A model generated the notes under the pieces. That model had not been told where the DNA came from. It did no database searches and saw nothing but the letters and a program-made list of their open reading frames with translations. From NCBI GenBank assembly GCA_019802505.1, contig JAFMOC010000003.1, forward strand, positions 46,001-110,000: a stretch of 64,000 bases of DNA, read 5' to 3'. Position 1 is the first letter of the stretch. The number at the start of each line of letters is the position of its first letter. Source of the DNA: Corydoras sp. C115 (lineage: Eukaryota > Chordata > Actinopteri > Siluriformes > Callichthyidae). Position numbers and translations under genes: made by a program. This document shows positions 1 to 11,220 of this stretch, one piece after another.

Positions 1-485
1 AACATTGTTATTGAGCTATGGGTAATTTAAACACTTGATTTTGGAACTACTTTTCCTGCTATCTTGACTTCCTAATTCCTAAAAATTCAGTAACTCGTAT
101 AAAACATAAAACAAGGTCGTGTGTTAGTATTGCGGACAGTTTGCATGCAATAGCAAAACAGAGCACAACACATTTGTAATGTATGATTTAACAAAAACAG
201 TTCTGTCTCAATGGACAATGGACATCTTGGTCTCTAGTGTTGCTCTGCGTGGACAGTAATTTATTTACTTACTGTATTAAGGGGCAAACAATGTAGTTTC
301 AAAACAGGATACTGATGACACACCCTAAAGTTTTGCAAACACTATCTAAAGACCAAAGTACTTCAAGAAGTTCTGATTGTTATGGACTTTCCATCACACT
401 CACTTGAACTGAATTCGTTCATGGGGTTTAAAACAACAAGCATCAGTAAACATTCAGTAACGTCACAAGATGTAAATGCATTTAG
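1..485. other. Unique AT-rich non-coding DNA
   Basis: No open frame above 60 codons and no repeat shared with the rest of the window. I see nothing functional here. Confidence 0.5.
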
Positions 486-486
486 G

Positions 487-605
487 ATATGGTAGCTCAG
501 TGGTTAGGGTGTTTGGCTGTCAATCGGAGGCTTGAGCGAGGCCCTTAACCCTCATTGCTTTATGGCCAACCCTGTGTTGCTAAATGACCAAATGGTAATG
601 CTTTT
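487..605 (+). repeat. SINE-B fragment (tRNA-like head plus L2-type tail)
   Basis: The stretch begins with a tRNA-like A box (tagctcagtgg) and 'ggctgtcaatc', then jumps to 'gcccttaaccctcattgct' and ends near 'tgctaaatgaccaaatg'. The same order is seen at 25.09-25.30 and 25.39-25.59 kb. The B box region is lost, so this is an internally deleted, inactive copy. Confidence 0.7.
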
Positions 606-852
606 TAGAATATTGTAAAATTATATTAAATAACATCCATCCTTCAATTATGTTCAACTTTATCCTCTACTAGGGTCATGTGGGGTTTGGGTGGGGGGGG
701 GGTAGTGGTAAAACCACCATGTCGCCCCATATTAAATAACATATATTAAATTTAACATTATATTCCACCAAATTTGTAATATAACACTTAATATTATATA
801 TATAACTTTTTTAATTCCTATTATATTTTTACATTTACATTTTAAATATGCT

Positions 853-1219
853 GCTGTATTTTATTCATTCATTCATTCATTATCTCCCACTTTATCTCCC
901 CCTTTTCCCCATGCTTATCCAGGGGAGAACGTTTCGGGCGCTGGGCAGATAGACCCAGGACAGGGCGCGAATCCATCGCTGGGCACACACTCACTCACTC
1001 ACACACACAAACACTCTATATTGGGCAATTTGGAGAACTCAATTGACTTGATCCATGTTTTTGGACTGTGGGAGGAAACCGGAGAACCCGGAGGAAACCC
1101 ACGTAGACACGGGGAGAACATGGAAACTCCACCCAGATGGGGATTCGAACCGGGAATCCCTAGCGCTGAGAGGCGAACGTGCTAACCACTAAGCCACCGT
1201 GCCGCCGCTGTATTTTATT
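853..1219 (-). mobile_element. Full-length SINE-A with 13-bp target-site duplication (reference copy)
   Basis: This is the clearest complete copy of the dominant SINE. Read on the minus strand it starts with the GC-rich tRNA-like head 'ggcggcacggtggcttagtg', which holds a Pol III A box (tggcttagtgg) and a B box (ggttcgaatcc). A ~200 bp body with 'tttcctcccacagtccaaaa' and a TG-rich stretch follows, then 'ggagataatg' and a GAAT tail. The element (866-1206) is flanked by direct repeats of gctgtattttatt at 853-865 and 1207-1219, the hallmark of target-primed reverse transcription. The GAAT/GGAT tail instead of poly-A suggests mobilisation by a LINE that recognises a specific 3' end. The copy cannot encode a protein and depends on LINE enzymes. 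Neighbouring DNA is AT-rich and unique. Confidence 0.9.
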
Positions 1220-1309
1220 TTTAATTTAATTTTATTATTATTATTATTTCTTTTTTTTCTTTCTAACCTAAAATTTAAATAAAAAAAGGTTTAAATTCTA
1301 CCTCTTTGG

Positions 1310-1402
1310 GTAAACCGGGTCCACGAAACGGAATTTTCACTTACATTTCATGTACCACATATTACGTAAATGACAATAAAGTCTCCTTGAATCCTTGAAA
1401 TT
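1310..1402 (+). repeat. Possible LINE 3' end remnant
   Basis: The words 'aatgacaataaagtctcctt' followed by 'gaatccttgaa' look like the 3' end of a fish non-LTR element: a polyadenylation-like AATAAA and then a short simple repeat. No coding part is present and the family cannot be named from this stretch. Confidence 0.35.
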
Positions 1403-1850
1403 TGGGAGATACATGCAAGTTAATATCACAAATTTGGAATAAAACCATTAATTTAAAAAAACTGCTAAACCTTGATGCATTTTTACCTCATTATATAACA
1501 GTCACTTAGTCCATTCATCTATAGATATCACACCAATGATGTTTAACACATTCAGCTATAAATGGCATAGCAATTACTAGCTAGCACATTTTCATTTATT
1601 TGTTCACAGATCATTGCTTCCTGTATGAAGTGGTTAGCTCGACATTCATTACAATTTCTTGTCTAGCAGCTAGATGTGTGCCCATGCCAAATAGTGTCAC
1701 AGGATGACATCCGTACCTAGAAGGTAAGTACAACCGTAGGAAGCCCATCCTGCCAATTATTAGAACAAGATATGGGTTCTGACCCGAGAACAAACAAGAG
1801 TTCACTCTTAAATTGGTTTTCCTGCACCTTACCTAACACAATAAAGTTTT

Positions 1851-2367
1851 GTTCTTATTTCCTATATGGAAGCAATTATTCTAAACACTACATAGACAAA
1901 AGTATTTGGACACTTACACATGGATTGGTGCACAAGCCACATGGATTGATGGCACATAATGGACCACATGTGGATGGGTCACAGACATTTGTACACACGC
2001 CAGCCAAAAGTGGCTTTCATTTAGGTAGTCATTACATGTCATCCCAACATGAACCAGCTTTGTTTTGGGATATGTGGGCCATATTATGGTTTTAATATGA
2101 GGGCTAGTTTTGGCTACCATTCAGATCGCCAGTGCAGGCAGTGGGGCAGCAGTGCCATTGTTTGGCCAGATTGTCTGCATTGTCTATTTTCTACACTCAT
2201 CATATAGATGATTTGTGTAGTTCTGCATTTACAGACTGTAGTACACACAAACAGATGGACTACATTCTGGAATTGTAGAACTACAAAGTCCATCTTGACC
2301 TGTAAGTGGAACGTACTGGAAGAAGGAGGTGTGTCTAAGTTTTTGACAGCTACCACAGGTCATATTT
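1851..2367 (+). repeat. Tandem unit 1 of a ~517-bp duplication containing a transposon-like element
   Basis: This unit is repeated at once by 2368-2936. Inside, from about 1888, it starts with ctacatagacaaaagtattt and ends near 2352 with gtgtctaagtttttgacag, which are imperfect inverted terminal repeats. The interior has no useful open frame, so it resembles a non-autonomous DNA transposon (MITE). The 36 bp left of the element ('cttatttcctatatggaagc') are duplicated too, so the second copy arose by tandem duplication, not by a second insertion. Confidence 0.7.
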
Positions 2368-2936
2368 GTTCTTATTTCCTATATGGAAGCAATTATTCCA
2401 ACCACTACATAGATAAAAGCATTAGGACACTGACACATTACACCAACAGAAGATTTCTTGAAGCAATATAGCAATATTTTCCTGGTTCATATACTGTCGA
2501 CATCATTTTCCTTGATGCACAAGGTACATGGATTGATGGCACATGATGGACAACTTCTGGATGTGAGGTGTGGGTCACAAGAATCTGGACACATGCCAGC
2601 CAAAAGTGGCTTTCATTTAGGTAGTCATTGTTTTGGGATTTGTGGGCCATATTATGGTTTTAATATGAGGGCTAGCTTTGGCTCACATTCAGTTCGCCAG
2701 TGCAGGTAATGGGGCAGCAGTGCCATAGTTTGGTCATATTGTCTGCATTGTCAATTTTCTACACTCATCATATAGATGAATTGTGTAGCTTTACATTTAC
2801 AGACTGTAGTACACACAAACAGATGGACTACAGTCTGGAATTGTAGAACTACAAAGTCCATTTTGACAGTAAGTGGAACTGAGAACATGGACAATAAGTG
2901 GAGCAGAAGAGAGGTGTGTCAAAGTTTTTTTGACAT
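2368..2936 (+). repeat. Tandem unit 2 of the ~517-bp duplication
   Basis: Begins with the same 'cttatttcctatatggaagc' flank and repeats the landmarks of unit 1 in order: 'ccaaaagtggctttcattta', 'ttatggttttaatatgaggg', 'acacacaaacagatggacta' and a terminal 'gaggtgtgtcaaag'. It differs from unit 1 by scattered substitutions and indels, so the duplication is not very recent. Small reading frames here are shadows. Confidence 0.7.
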
Positions 2937-3139
2937 ATTTAAATTTGATCATCTTTTTCACAATCTATGAAAATACAAATAGCTTTTCAACCTAAAAAAA
3001 ATGAGTGCCAATGCATTCAGCCTATCCTGATCACTAGCTGTCCTTGATTATTTGCCTGCTGCTGTATTTGTAAATTGGGATGATTCGGTCCAAGCTCCTT
3101 TATCCTCTTTTTTTTTTCTTTCAGTGAATGCTTTATAAA

Positions 3140-3142
<3 letters not shown>

Positions 3143-3180
<38 letters not shown>
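3143..3180 (+). repeat. Poly-T tract (~38 nt)
   Basis: Uninterrupted run of T. It could be an A-tail seen from the opposite strand, but no element is recognisable beside it. Confidence 0.9.
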
Positions 3181-3181
<1 letters not shown>

Positions 3182-4166
3182 TTTGTAAAGACAAAGCTGA
3201 ATTTTCTTTCATTTTGATGCCACTCCAGTCTGCAAACTTTAAGAGTCGAACTAATGAACCGCACCTGAGTTAATGAGTCGATTCGCCAATTGTCCAATCA
3301 CATGATGCCTAAATAAAATTAACCAGTAACACACTACCAATAGTGACACAGTAGAATGGCCCCATGGAAAAACCTAAAATAACCAATTAGAAATCAGCTT
3401 CAGATCACATGCTTGCCAAAAGTTTGTGTGCCCACATACAGTACACACTCATTAGACCGGCGCCCCTGCACATAGGAAGTGTGCACAATGGGAGCGATTC
3501 CATGTATTTATTTATTCTTTTAATAAATTCTAACAGGTCTATTAGACACACAGTTCAAATAAATATATTTCTCATTAACTATTTTGCAGTTTTTAATAAA
3601 TAAATAAACTTTATTAAATAAATTAATAAAGTTTAATATCTGAACTATTTTAAGGGGGGGCAGCACCCCAGCGCCCGCAATGGACCAGCCTCCACTGCTT
3701 TCAACTCATCAAAAACACAAGAGGCCATACCTCAAACATGCACCTGCTTATACCGTTCATAAAGTCATATACAGACATATCCAGCATGCAGCTACCCACT
3801 TTCTCGTTGAGGACTTTTCTCTCCTTTAAGCAAGAGCACCTACATTTGTTTCTCTTAATGATAAACCTAGCTGCTGATATGAAACTACAAATGAAATATG
3901 ACTCTCTAGGAGAAGCTAAACAAACAGTGCTGAAGACTGCTGAGATAAATGTGTGCAAAGGAACATTACCGCTACAAAACAAATTGCATTTAGATCTGCT
4001 GCATGATCAATTAATCAGACCGAAGTAAGGCCGAGTTCAAAAGAAACTCTCAATATGAACACAGTTAAGTTCGGTTCTGTGCCACCACTAAAGGCTAAGA
4101 CATGCAGATTATTATTATTTTTTTACTCTTTTTATTTTACTATGTTAAAAATAAAATATGTAAATT
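3181..4166. other. Unique non-coding DNA
   Basis: Overlapping frames of 93-96 codons exist on both strands at 3.70-4.03 kb, but they oppose each other, have no recognisable domain and lie in AT-rich sequence. I see no gene here. Confidence 0.45.
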
Positions 4167-4510
4167 GGTTGCTCATGCCGCGGTATGGTGGCTTAGTGGT
4201 TAGCACGTTCGCCTCTCAGCACTAGGGATTCCCGGTTCGAATCCCAATCTGGTTCGCGTGGGTTTCCTCCGGGCTCTCTGGTTTCCTCCCATAGTCCAAA
4301 ACATGGCTCAAGGTCAATTGAATTCTCCAAATTGCCCCAAATAGAGTGTCAATGTGAGTAAGTGAACCCAGCGATAGATTGGCACCCTGTCCTGGGTGTA
4401 TCTGCCCAGCGCCTGAAATGTTCTCCACTGGATGGGCATGGGGAACCACCCCGCTACCCTAGTAGAGGATAAAGCGGAAGATAATAGATGGACAGCTGGT
4501 TGCTCATGCC
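4167..4510 (+). mobile_element. SINE-A with 13-bp TSD, inserted next to or into an older minus-strand copy
   Basis: Body 4180-4497, complete from the A box (tggcttagtgg) to 'gataatagatgga'. Direct repeats ggttgctcatgcc occur at 4167-4179 and 4498-4510. The right-hand repeat runs straight into the body of an oppositely oriented SINE-A ('catgcccatccaggga'), so the target was probably already SINE sequence. Confidence 0.85.
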
Positions 4511-4773
4511 CATCCAGGGAGAATATTTTAAGCGCTGGGCAGATACACCTAGGACAGGATGGGAATCCATTGCTGCATGCACATTCACTCACACTTATAC
4601 CCTATATGGGGCAAATAGATCAAATTAGATTTATCTTGACTGTGATTTACCTTGACATTTTTGACTGTGAGCGGAAACCTACACAGACACGAGGAGAACA
4701 TAAAAACTCGATTCGAAACTGGATCCCCAGCGCTGAGAGGTGGATGTTCTAACCCCTACGCCACCATACCACC
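4511..4773 (-). repeat. SINE-A, diverged, 3' end missing
   Basis: Minus-strand copy running from 'catccagggagaat' to 'cgccaccataccacc' at the head. It is more diverged than its plus-strand neighbour. The two form a tail-to-tail inverted pair over ~600 bp. Confidence 0.8.
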
Positions 4774-5550
4774 CTTTCCAAAAATAATATTAAAATTTAC
4801 CTCATTACAATGTATAATATTCCATTACATCTTTAAGCAGGAGCATTGCGATTAACATAAAGGACATACCAGATTGGTAGTTAGTCAGCTACTGTAGTTT
4901 ATATAATAAAAGCTAATGAATTAATGACACTTGTGTAAAACTCACCTCAACATGCCTTTCAGATTCATTTATTGTAGCATAAGGCAACAGAAAAATCATT
5001 TTTTTGCAAATGGTGCAGCTTGTAACCTAATTATTTTTGACTCCTGTAAGCCAGCAGTAAACAGACTACAGTAAAGGGCATTTTAATATTTTCTTTTCTT
5101 TTTTGAAAGTTTTAAGAAAAGGTGAGATGACTATTACTCATGTTCCACAGGTCCTTAAAGGTCAAACTTTTTTTTATTTTAATCCAATATTGCTGCATAT
5201 TCTATGCACTAGAGCACCTCTTATTTTTACCATGTGTACCACTATTGTAGTGAGAAACCATATGTTCAATTTCTAAGCTGCTTATCTTAATTACAGTCAC
5301 AGGGGGTGCTGGAGCAGAGGGCATAATGGGAAAGGCAGAAAAACACATTGGGCAGATTTTCAGCATCTTTAATTTGCTATGGAATGTACATGCAAACTGC
5401 TCATAGAAAGGCAATTTACTCAGAAATGAAACCTAGGATGATTTTGTGGTGCCAAACTATTATCACTTTTTGAATGTTGAGTATTTAATTCATGGAAATA
5501 AAAAAATCCAATGACAATGACATTATTTATAAATGCCGTCAAAAGACTTG
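4774..5550. other. Unique AT-rich DNA
   Basis: No repeat family or coding signal recognised. A short minus-strand frame at 5202-5414 has no recognisable motif. Confidence 0.45.
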
Positions 5551-5806
5551 CATCCTCTACCAGGGTCGCGGGGGGGTTCCCCATGCCCATCCAGGGGAGA
5601 ACGTTTTGGGCGCTGGGCAGATACACCCAGGACAGGACGCCAATCTATCACTAGGCACACACTCACTCACACAGGCACACTCTATATGGGGCAATTTGGA
5701 GAATTCAATTGACCATGTTTTTGGACTGTGGGAGGAAACCGGAGAACTCAGAGGAAATCCACACGGACACGGGGAGAACATGGAAACTCCCCCAATTGGG
5801 GTTCTT
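5551..5806 (-). repeat. SINE-A, 5'-truncated
   Basis: Minus-strand body from 'catcctctaccagggtcgcg' to 'acatggaaactccccc'. The tRNA-like head is absent, as expected of incomplete reverse transcription. Confidence 0.85.
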
Positions 5807-5846
5807 AGATAAGACTTAAATAAAATACTAAACAGGGGTGGGGGGG

Positions 5847-6200
5847 TGCAGCACTATGGCTTAGTGGTAGCACGTTCGTCTCTCAGTGCTGGGGATACAG
5901 GTTCGAATCTCGATCTGGGTGTTCTCCTTGGTCCACGTGCGTTTCCTTCCTCCCACAGTCCAAAAACATGGATTTGAGGTAAATTAGTTCCCTAATGCCC
6001 CATAAATGAGTGTGTGAGTGTACCCAGCGATGGATTGGCGCCCCTATATAGCGCCCGAGACGTTTTTTGGGGAAAGTGACAAAGCGGGAGTGAATGTGCC
6101 CCAGTGATGGATTGGATCTCTGTTCTGTTCATGGATGGGAACCCCCCTTCCCCACCCATGACCCCAATATGGGATTAAGCGGAAGATAATGAATGAAAGA
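5847..6200 (+). repeat. SINE-A, older type
   Basis: Plus-strand copy with A box (tggcttagtgg) and B box (ggttcgaatct). It carries the older-type body word 'catggatttgaggtaaatt' and ends in 'gataatgaatgaa'. The 3' third is rearranged, with two 'gatggattgg' segments. Confidence 0.8.
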
Positions 6201-6281
6201 ATATACTAAAGCAAGCAAGTGATATCTAAATCCAAAGAACATGGAATTTGTGTTAATGAAAAAAAAAAAAAAATATAACAA

Positions 6282-6617
6282 GGGGTGGCACAGTGGCTTA
6301 TCTCAGCGCTAGGGATTCCCGGTTCGAATCCCCATCTGGGTGGAGTTTCCATGTTCTCCCCGTGTCTGCGTGGGTTTCCTCCGTTTTGCTCCCACATTCC
6401 AAAAACATGGATCAAGTCAATTGAGTTTTCCAAATTGCCCCATATAGAGTATGTATGTGTGCGTGTCTGTGTGAGTGAGTGTGTGTCCAGCGATAGATTG
6501 GCGTCCTGTCCTGGGTGTATCTGCCCAGCGCCCGAAACGTTCTCCCCTGGATGGGCATGGGGAACCCCCCCCGACCCTAATATAGGATAAAGCGGAAGAT
6601 AATGGATGGATGGATGG
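6282..6617 (+). repeat. SINE-A with deleted head segment
   Basis: Plus-strand copy from 'ggggtggcacagtggctta' to a GGAT tail. About 20 bp between the A and B boxes are missing, which should disable internal Pol III transcription. Confidence 0.85.
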
Positions 6618-7160
6618 GTAACAGGGGGCCTTGGATCTAATCAATGTCATGATTTCTACCTGTTCCAACCTGTCCTCTGACTCAGCAATATTCTCCCACC
6701 CTCACTGCACATTTCTAAACTTCTGTCAGCCTGCCTATTTTTGGCTCCGACTCGTTGCCTGTGTACTCACTTCTGTTCTCTTCTCGCAGCATCCTTGACA
6801 TTTGTAACATGAAGATCTTGTTGTACTGACTTCAAAATTAGAAAAGGCTTGTAATTGCATTTAATTATCAATGTGAATGTCACTTCAGTATAGAAGAAAA
6901 TGTTTTGTTGTGTCAGCTAACTTATTTAATCTACCACTAGCAGTGGTAAAAGTAAAGCAGTAGAATGTAACAGAGGCAGCATTCTGGTCTGTTATCATGT
7001 TTTAATGAGTCTCTGTGTATACTCTTTTAAAAGAAGTGACGGAACGTGAGGGAATATTGCAGCCACTGACGTAACCTTTCACCATTGGTACATAGTACAC
7101 ATTTAAGTATGACTTCGGTAATGAAAGTATGGGATATCAGTTCCCAATCTATTATAATAA
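6618..7160. other. Unique non-coding DNA
   Basis: Nothing recognised. Moderate AT content, no long frame, no shared repeat. Confidence 0.45.
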
Positions 7161-7164
7161 GCAA

Positions 7165-7857
7165 GACTACTGATTAGGGCAGCATGTTCTCCACTTGGCA
7201 CTAGGGATTCCCGGTTCGAATCCCAATCTGGGTGGAGTTTCCATGTTCTCCCTGTGTCTGTGTGGGTTTCCTCCTGGTTCTCTGGTTTCCTCCCACAGTC
7301 CAAAAACATGGAACAAATCAGTTGAGTTCTCCAAATTGCCCCATATAGAGTGTGTTTGTGTGTGTGAGTGTGTGTCCAGTGATAGATTGGTGTTCTGTCT
7401 TGGGTGTATTTGCCCAGCACCCAAAACGTTCTCCCCTGGATGGGCATGGGGAACCTCCCCGTGACCCTAATAGAGGATAAAGCGGAAGATAATGAATGAA
7501 TGAAAAAAATGACTACTGATTAGGGCATGTTCTCTTCTCAGCACTAGGGAATCCCGGTTTGAATCCTAATCTGGGTGGAGTTTCCATGTTCTCCCCGTGT
7601 CTGCGTGGGTTTCCTCCGGGTTCTATGGTTTCCTCCCACAGTCCAAAAACATGGATCAATGTCAATTGAATTCTCAAAATTGCCCCATATAGAATGTGCC
7701 TGTGTGTGTGAGTGTGTGTCCAATGATAGATTGGCGTCAAGTCCTGGGTGTATCCGCCCAGCGCCCGAAACGTTCTCCCCTGGATGGGCATGGTGAACCC
7801 CCCCGTGACCCTAGTAGAGGATAAAGCGGATGATAATGGAACGAAGACTACTGATTA
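7165..7857 (+). mobile_element. Two consecutive SINE-A copies sharing one target sequence three times
   Basis: The 12-mer gactactgatta occurs at 7165-7176, 7511-7522 and 7846-7857. One plus-strand SINE-A lies in each gap (7177-7510 and 7523-7845). Both lack most of the tRNA-like head in nearly the same way ('agggcagcatgttctcc' and 'agggcatgttctcttctcag'). This suggests one insertion with its TSD followed by tandem duplication of the unit; two independent hits on the same target are less likely. Confidence 0.85.
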
Positions 7858-8138
7858 CAATAACAAACTTAAATAAAAAGACAGTCATGCTTAGGAAAAT
7901 TAAAGGTATGAAAAGAACAGCATGGCTTATTATAAAATTAACAGACATTAACCAGAACTAAGAACCAAAGAGAAGTACTCTAGAAAAACGTTATCCATAT
8001 CGTCACTGGCTGGTGCAGTAAATTTAATCAGCCACCCCAAATTATCCACTTAAGTGAGTGAGCACATAATTATGATAGGTTAAAATGTTAAATACAATCA
8101 TTCCTGGGGGAGTGGGGGTGGGGTGGGGGTGTATAATG

Positions 8139-8346
8139 AATGTTTGCCTCTCAGCGCTGAGGATCCTGATCTGGGAAGAGTTTCCATGTTCTCCCTGTGT
8201 CTGCGTAGGTTTCTCTGGGTTCTCCAGTTTCCTCCCACAGTCCAAAAACTTGGATTCAAGGTGAACTGGTGCATCTTAATTGAAACAACCTTATATGGGC
8301 TTGGGGAAGCCTGCTGCGACACGTATAGAGGATTAAGTGGAAGATC
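8139..8346 (+). repeat. SINE-A, older and internally deleted
   Basis: Plus-strand remnant from 'tttgcctctcagcgctga' to 'aggattaagtggaaga'. It has the older-type 'ttggattcaaggtgaactgg' and has lost most of the TG-rich and 3' segments. Confidence 0.7.
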
Positions 8347-8387
8347 TGTTGATCTATAATATATTTAATATAATAAAAAAATACATG

Positions 8388-8730
8388 TGGCATGGTGGCT
8401 TAGTGTTTAGCATGTTCTCCTCTCAGCACTAAAGATTCCGGTTCGAATCCCAATCTGGGTGGAGTTTCCATGTTCTCCCTGTGTCTGTGTGGGTTTCCTC
8501 CAGGTCCTCCGGTTTCCTCCCACAGTACAAAAACATGGATCAGGGTCACTTCGATTCTCCTAATTGTCCTATATAGAGTGTACTTGTGTGTATGTGTGAG
8601 TGATAGATTGGCCCCCTGTTCTTGGTGTATCTGCCCAGCACCAGAAACATTCACCCTGGATGGGCATGGGGAACCCCCACTACGACCCTAGTAAAGGATA
8701 AAGTGGAAGATAATGGATGGATGGATGGAT
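8388..8730 (+). mobile_element. SINE-A, near complete
   Basis: Plus-strand copy with A box 'tggcttagtgt', B box ggttcgaatcc and a GGAT tail of four units. Imperfect flanking repeats around 'aataaaacacatg' may be a decayed TSD. Confidence 0.85.
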
Positions 8731-9514
8731 GTAATAAAACACATGAGATTATAATGATTTCCTTTTAATCTGAAATTTTGTATAAATGTTATTATACACA
8801 TGAAAATGTCCTTCATCCAGGTTTAAATTAAATATAAAATTAAATTAAAACAGATCATATAAACTGTCAGATTTGTTAAAAAACGTTGTCAGGTCTTCAT
8901 GTGTCACTATGAGTTTGCTTCATGCTTTATGGTTGTTTGTTTATGACTCTTACTTTAATGGCTATTACGGCCTGTTGCTGTAATTAAACGAAGTTCTCCT
9001 GGGATCGCACACATTAACGCAGTAATTACCACAGTTTGTTCTCAAAGTGACACAGCCATTTTTTCCTTGAGCTCCCTTCATTTTCTTAAATAATAAGAAT
9101 AGACACCCCTTATTTATTCTCTGTGAATTTTACTAAAAAGGTATTATGACACATATACGCTTTGATTTATTTTATATAGCTTTTTATCCTGCCGATTGTA
9201 CAAATATCCTCTGGTTTTGCTCTTACAAAGAACTGTGGGACCTGAGCATAGGATTCAAAAACTAATAATTAAGTGAAGGCTTGTATAATACAAACAACTG
9301 TGGCCTCCATACTGACCTCTGTGGAAACAGAACATTTACTACTTACACTAACTAATTAATGGCTCACATTAACTTAGTAACTACCATAGTTTATTATCAA
9401 ACTGACAGCCAGTTTTCCCAACGCCCTCCTCATTCCTCCCTAATTTCCGTTGATACCAGCTGTGGCCAGTGAATTTAACTAAAATGAAAATATAAATTTA
9501 ATTAATTAATTTTA
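8731..9514. other. Unique DNA with a short internal duplication
   Basis: Segments 9009-9075 and 9365-9430 share a diverged ~65 bp repeat: 'acattaacgcagtaattacc' against 'acattaacttagtaactacc', each followed by an acagtttgtt/atagtttatt stretch. No coding potential is seen. Confidence 0.55.
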
Positions 9515-9843
9515 TCCATCCATTATCTTCTGCTTTATCCGATATTCCCCGATGCCCATCCAGGGGAGAATTTTTTCGGGCGCTGAGCAGATACACCCAG
9601 GACAGGGCGCCAATCCATCACTGGACACACACTCACTCACACAGACACACTCTAGATGGGGCAATTTAGAGAATTTAATTGACCTTGATCCATGTTTTGG
9701 ACTGTGGGAGGAACCCGGTGAACCCGGAGAAAACCCACATGGACACAGGGAGAATATGGAAACTCCACCCAGATTGGGATTCAAACCGAGAATCCCTAGC
9801 GCTGAGAGGAGAACATGCTAACCACTAAGCCACTGTACCGCCC
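9515..9843 (-). mobile_element. SINE-A, full length
   Basis: Minus-strand copy from 'tccatccattatcttctgct' to 'gccactgtaccgcccc'. It is flanked by ttaattaat-type repeats, though these lie in simple AT sequence and are weak evidence of a TSD. Confidence 0.88.
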
Positions 9844-9879
9844 CCTAGTTAATTAATACATTTTTTTGGACATGTTGCT

Positions 9880-10215
9880 CACACCACTAGGGGGCACTGC
9901 ACTATTCCCTCTCATCACTAAATGTTTTACTGCTTACATACTTACTTAAGTTTACTGCATACTATCTGCTGTTCCCTGCCATTACTTGGATGTTTATTAC
10001 TTATATACTTATACTTATATTACTTACTATTTATTTAGTACTGTGTATTGTCCTCTACTTATAGTGATCCTTGTGTTTGCACACGCTTTGTGCACACGTG
10101 CACTTTATATTGGTTGTGTAGTGACTTATGTGTAGCACCTTGTTCTTGGAGAACGCTGTCTACTGTATAGTACTTTATATTGTTGGAATGACAAATAACA
10201 TACTTGAATAAACTC
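9880..10215 (+). repeat. Probable LINE 3' untranslated end
   Basis: The stretch from 'gggggcactgcactattccc' through 'tgtgtattgtcctctactta' and 'gtagcaccttgttcttggag' to 'tggaatgacaaataa' resembles the 3' non-coding end of a common fish LINE. No reverse-transcriptase frame precedes it, so this would be a 5'-truncated copy. The assignment rests on remembered family features, not alignment. Confidence 0.4.
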
Positions 10216-10380
10216 TTTGGACAGATACATTAATAGCTCAGTGGGATACTAACATTTTGCTCATGTTATGAACTCATTTATATCTTGCCAAGTGAAGACA
10301 AACTGACAAAAATATTCTGCATGTTTTGTTTATTGTTTTTTTTAGATGTGTGCAGGTTGTAGTTATCAGAAAAAGGTCAC

Positions 10381-10440
10381 ATTTTCTATAAATCCGGGAT
10401 TCGCAATGCATTATAAACACCTTCTAAATAAATTAAAGTG
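10381..10440 (+). repeat. Terminal fragment of the palindromic AT-rich element (family P)
   Basis: Contains ctataaatccgggattcg followed by 'caatgcattataaa', matching the ends of the elements at 48.0-48.7 kb and the fragment at 44.09 kb. Confidence 0.6.
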
Positions 10441-10838
10441 AGCTTGCCATGCTCGCTTTAATCACATTTTTCCAAATAGTACAGTTTTCAGAAAAAAATG
10501 TGCACATCAGCACAAATGATGCAATGAGCGTAGCTAAATCACAACCCTGCTTTGAACTACAGATGCCCCGCAAAGTATTAAAGCATTAGATTGGATTGTA
10601 AGTTTCAAAAACAAATTTCTCAACTGCATGTAGAGAGATACTAATAAACCTCTGATTTATTTACATTTCTAATAGCATAACTTATATGTACACTTTCATA
10701 ATTAAGATTCAAATGTGCAATGCTATATCCGGTGCAATACATTTTAGCTCACATGACTCAGTGCAATATACTGTATTTTCACATTGAATATATTTTTACA
10801 GTGCAATATTTTTATTTTATTTTAATATATATAACTTT
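10441..10838. other. Unique AT-rich DNA with 'gtgcaata' repeats
   Basis: Several short 'gtgcaata' words lie at 10.73-10.82 kb. They recall the upstream part of a LINE 3' UTR but are too short to assign. Otherwise nothing is recognised. Confidence 0.4.
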
Positions 10839-10840
10839 AA

Positions 10841-11198
10841 GGGGCAGCACGGTGGTTTAGTGGTTATCATGTTCTCCTCTCAGCACTAGGGATTCCCGGT
10901 TCGAATCCCAATCTGGATGGAGTTTCCATGTTCCCTCTGTGTCCGCATGGGTTTCCTCCTGGTTCTCTGGTTTCCTCCCACAGTCCAAAAACATGGATCG
11001 AGGTCAATTGAATTCTCCAAATTGCCCCATATAGAGTGTGTTTGTGTGTGTGTCTGTGTGAGTGATCATGTGCCCAGCGATGGATTGTCGCCCTGTCCTG
11101 GGTGTATCTGCCCAGCGCCAGAGACTTTCTCCCCTGGATGGGCATTGGTAAGACCATAATAGGGGATAAAGCAGAAGATAATGGATGGATGGATGGAT
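10841..11198 (+). mobile_element. SINE-A, full length
   Basis: Plus-strand copy starting 'ggggcagcacggtggtttag' with B box ggttcgaatcc and a GGAT tail of four units. The flanks share an imperfect atatataactt/atatataaactt repeat, a possible TSD. Confidence 0.9.
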
Positions 11199-11220
11199 AT
11201 ATAAACTTGCCACCGACTTT

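Noticed and set aside
3701..4028. Overlapping 93- and 96-codon frames on opposite strands
   Set aside because: They are mirror frames of one AT-rich stretch; at most one could be real and neither shows a domain or motif.
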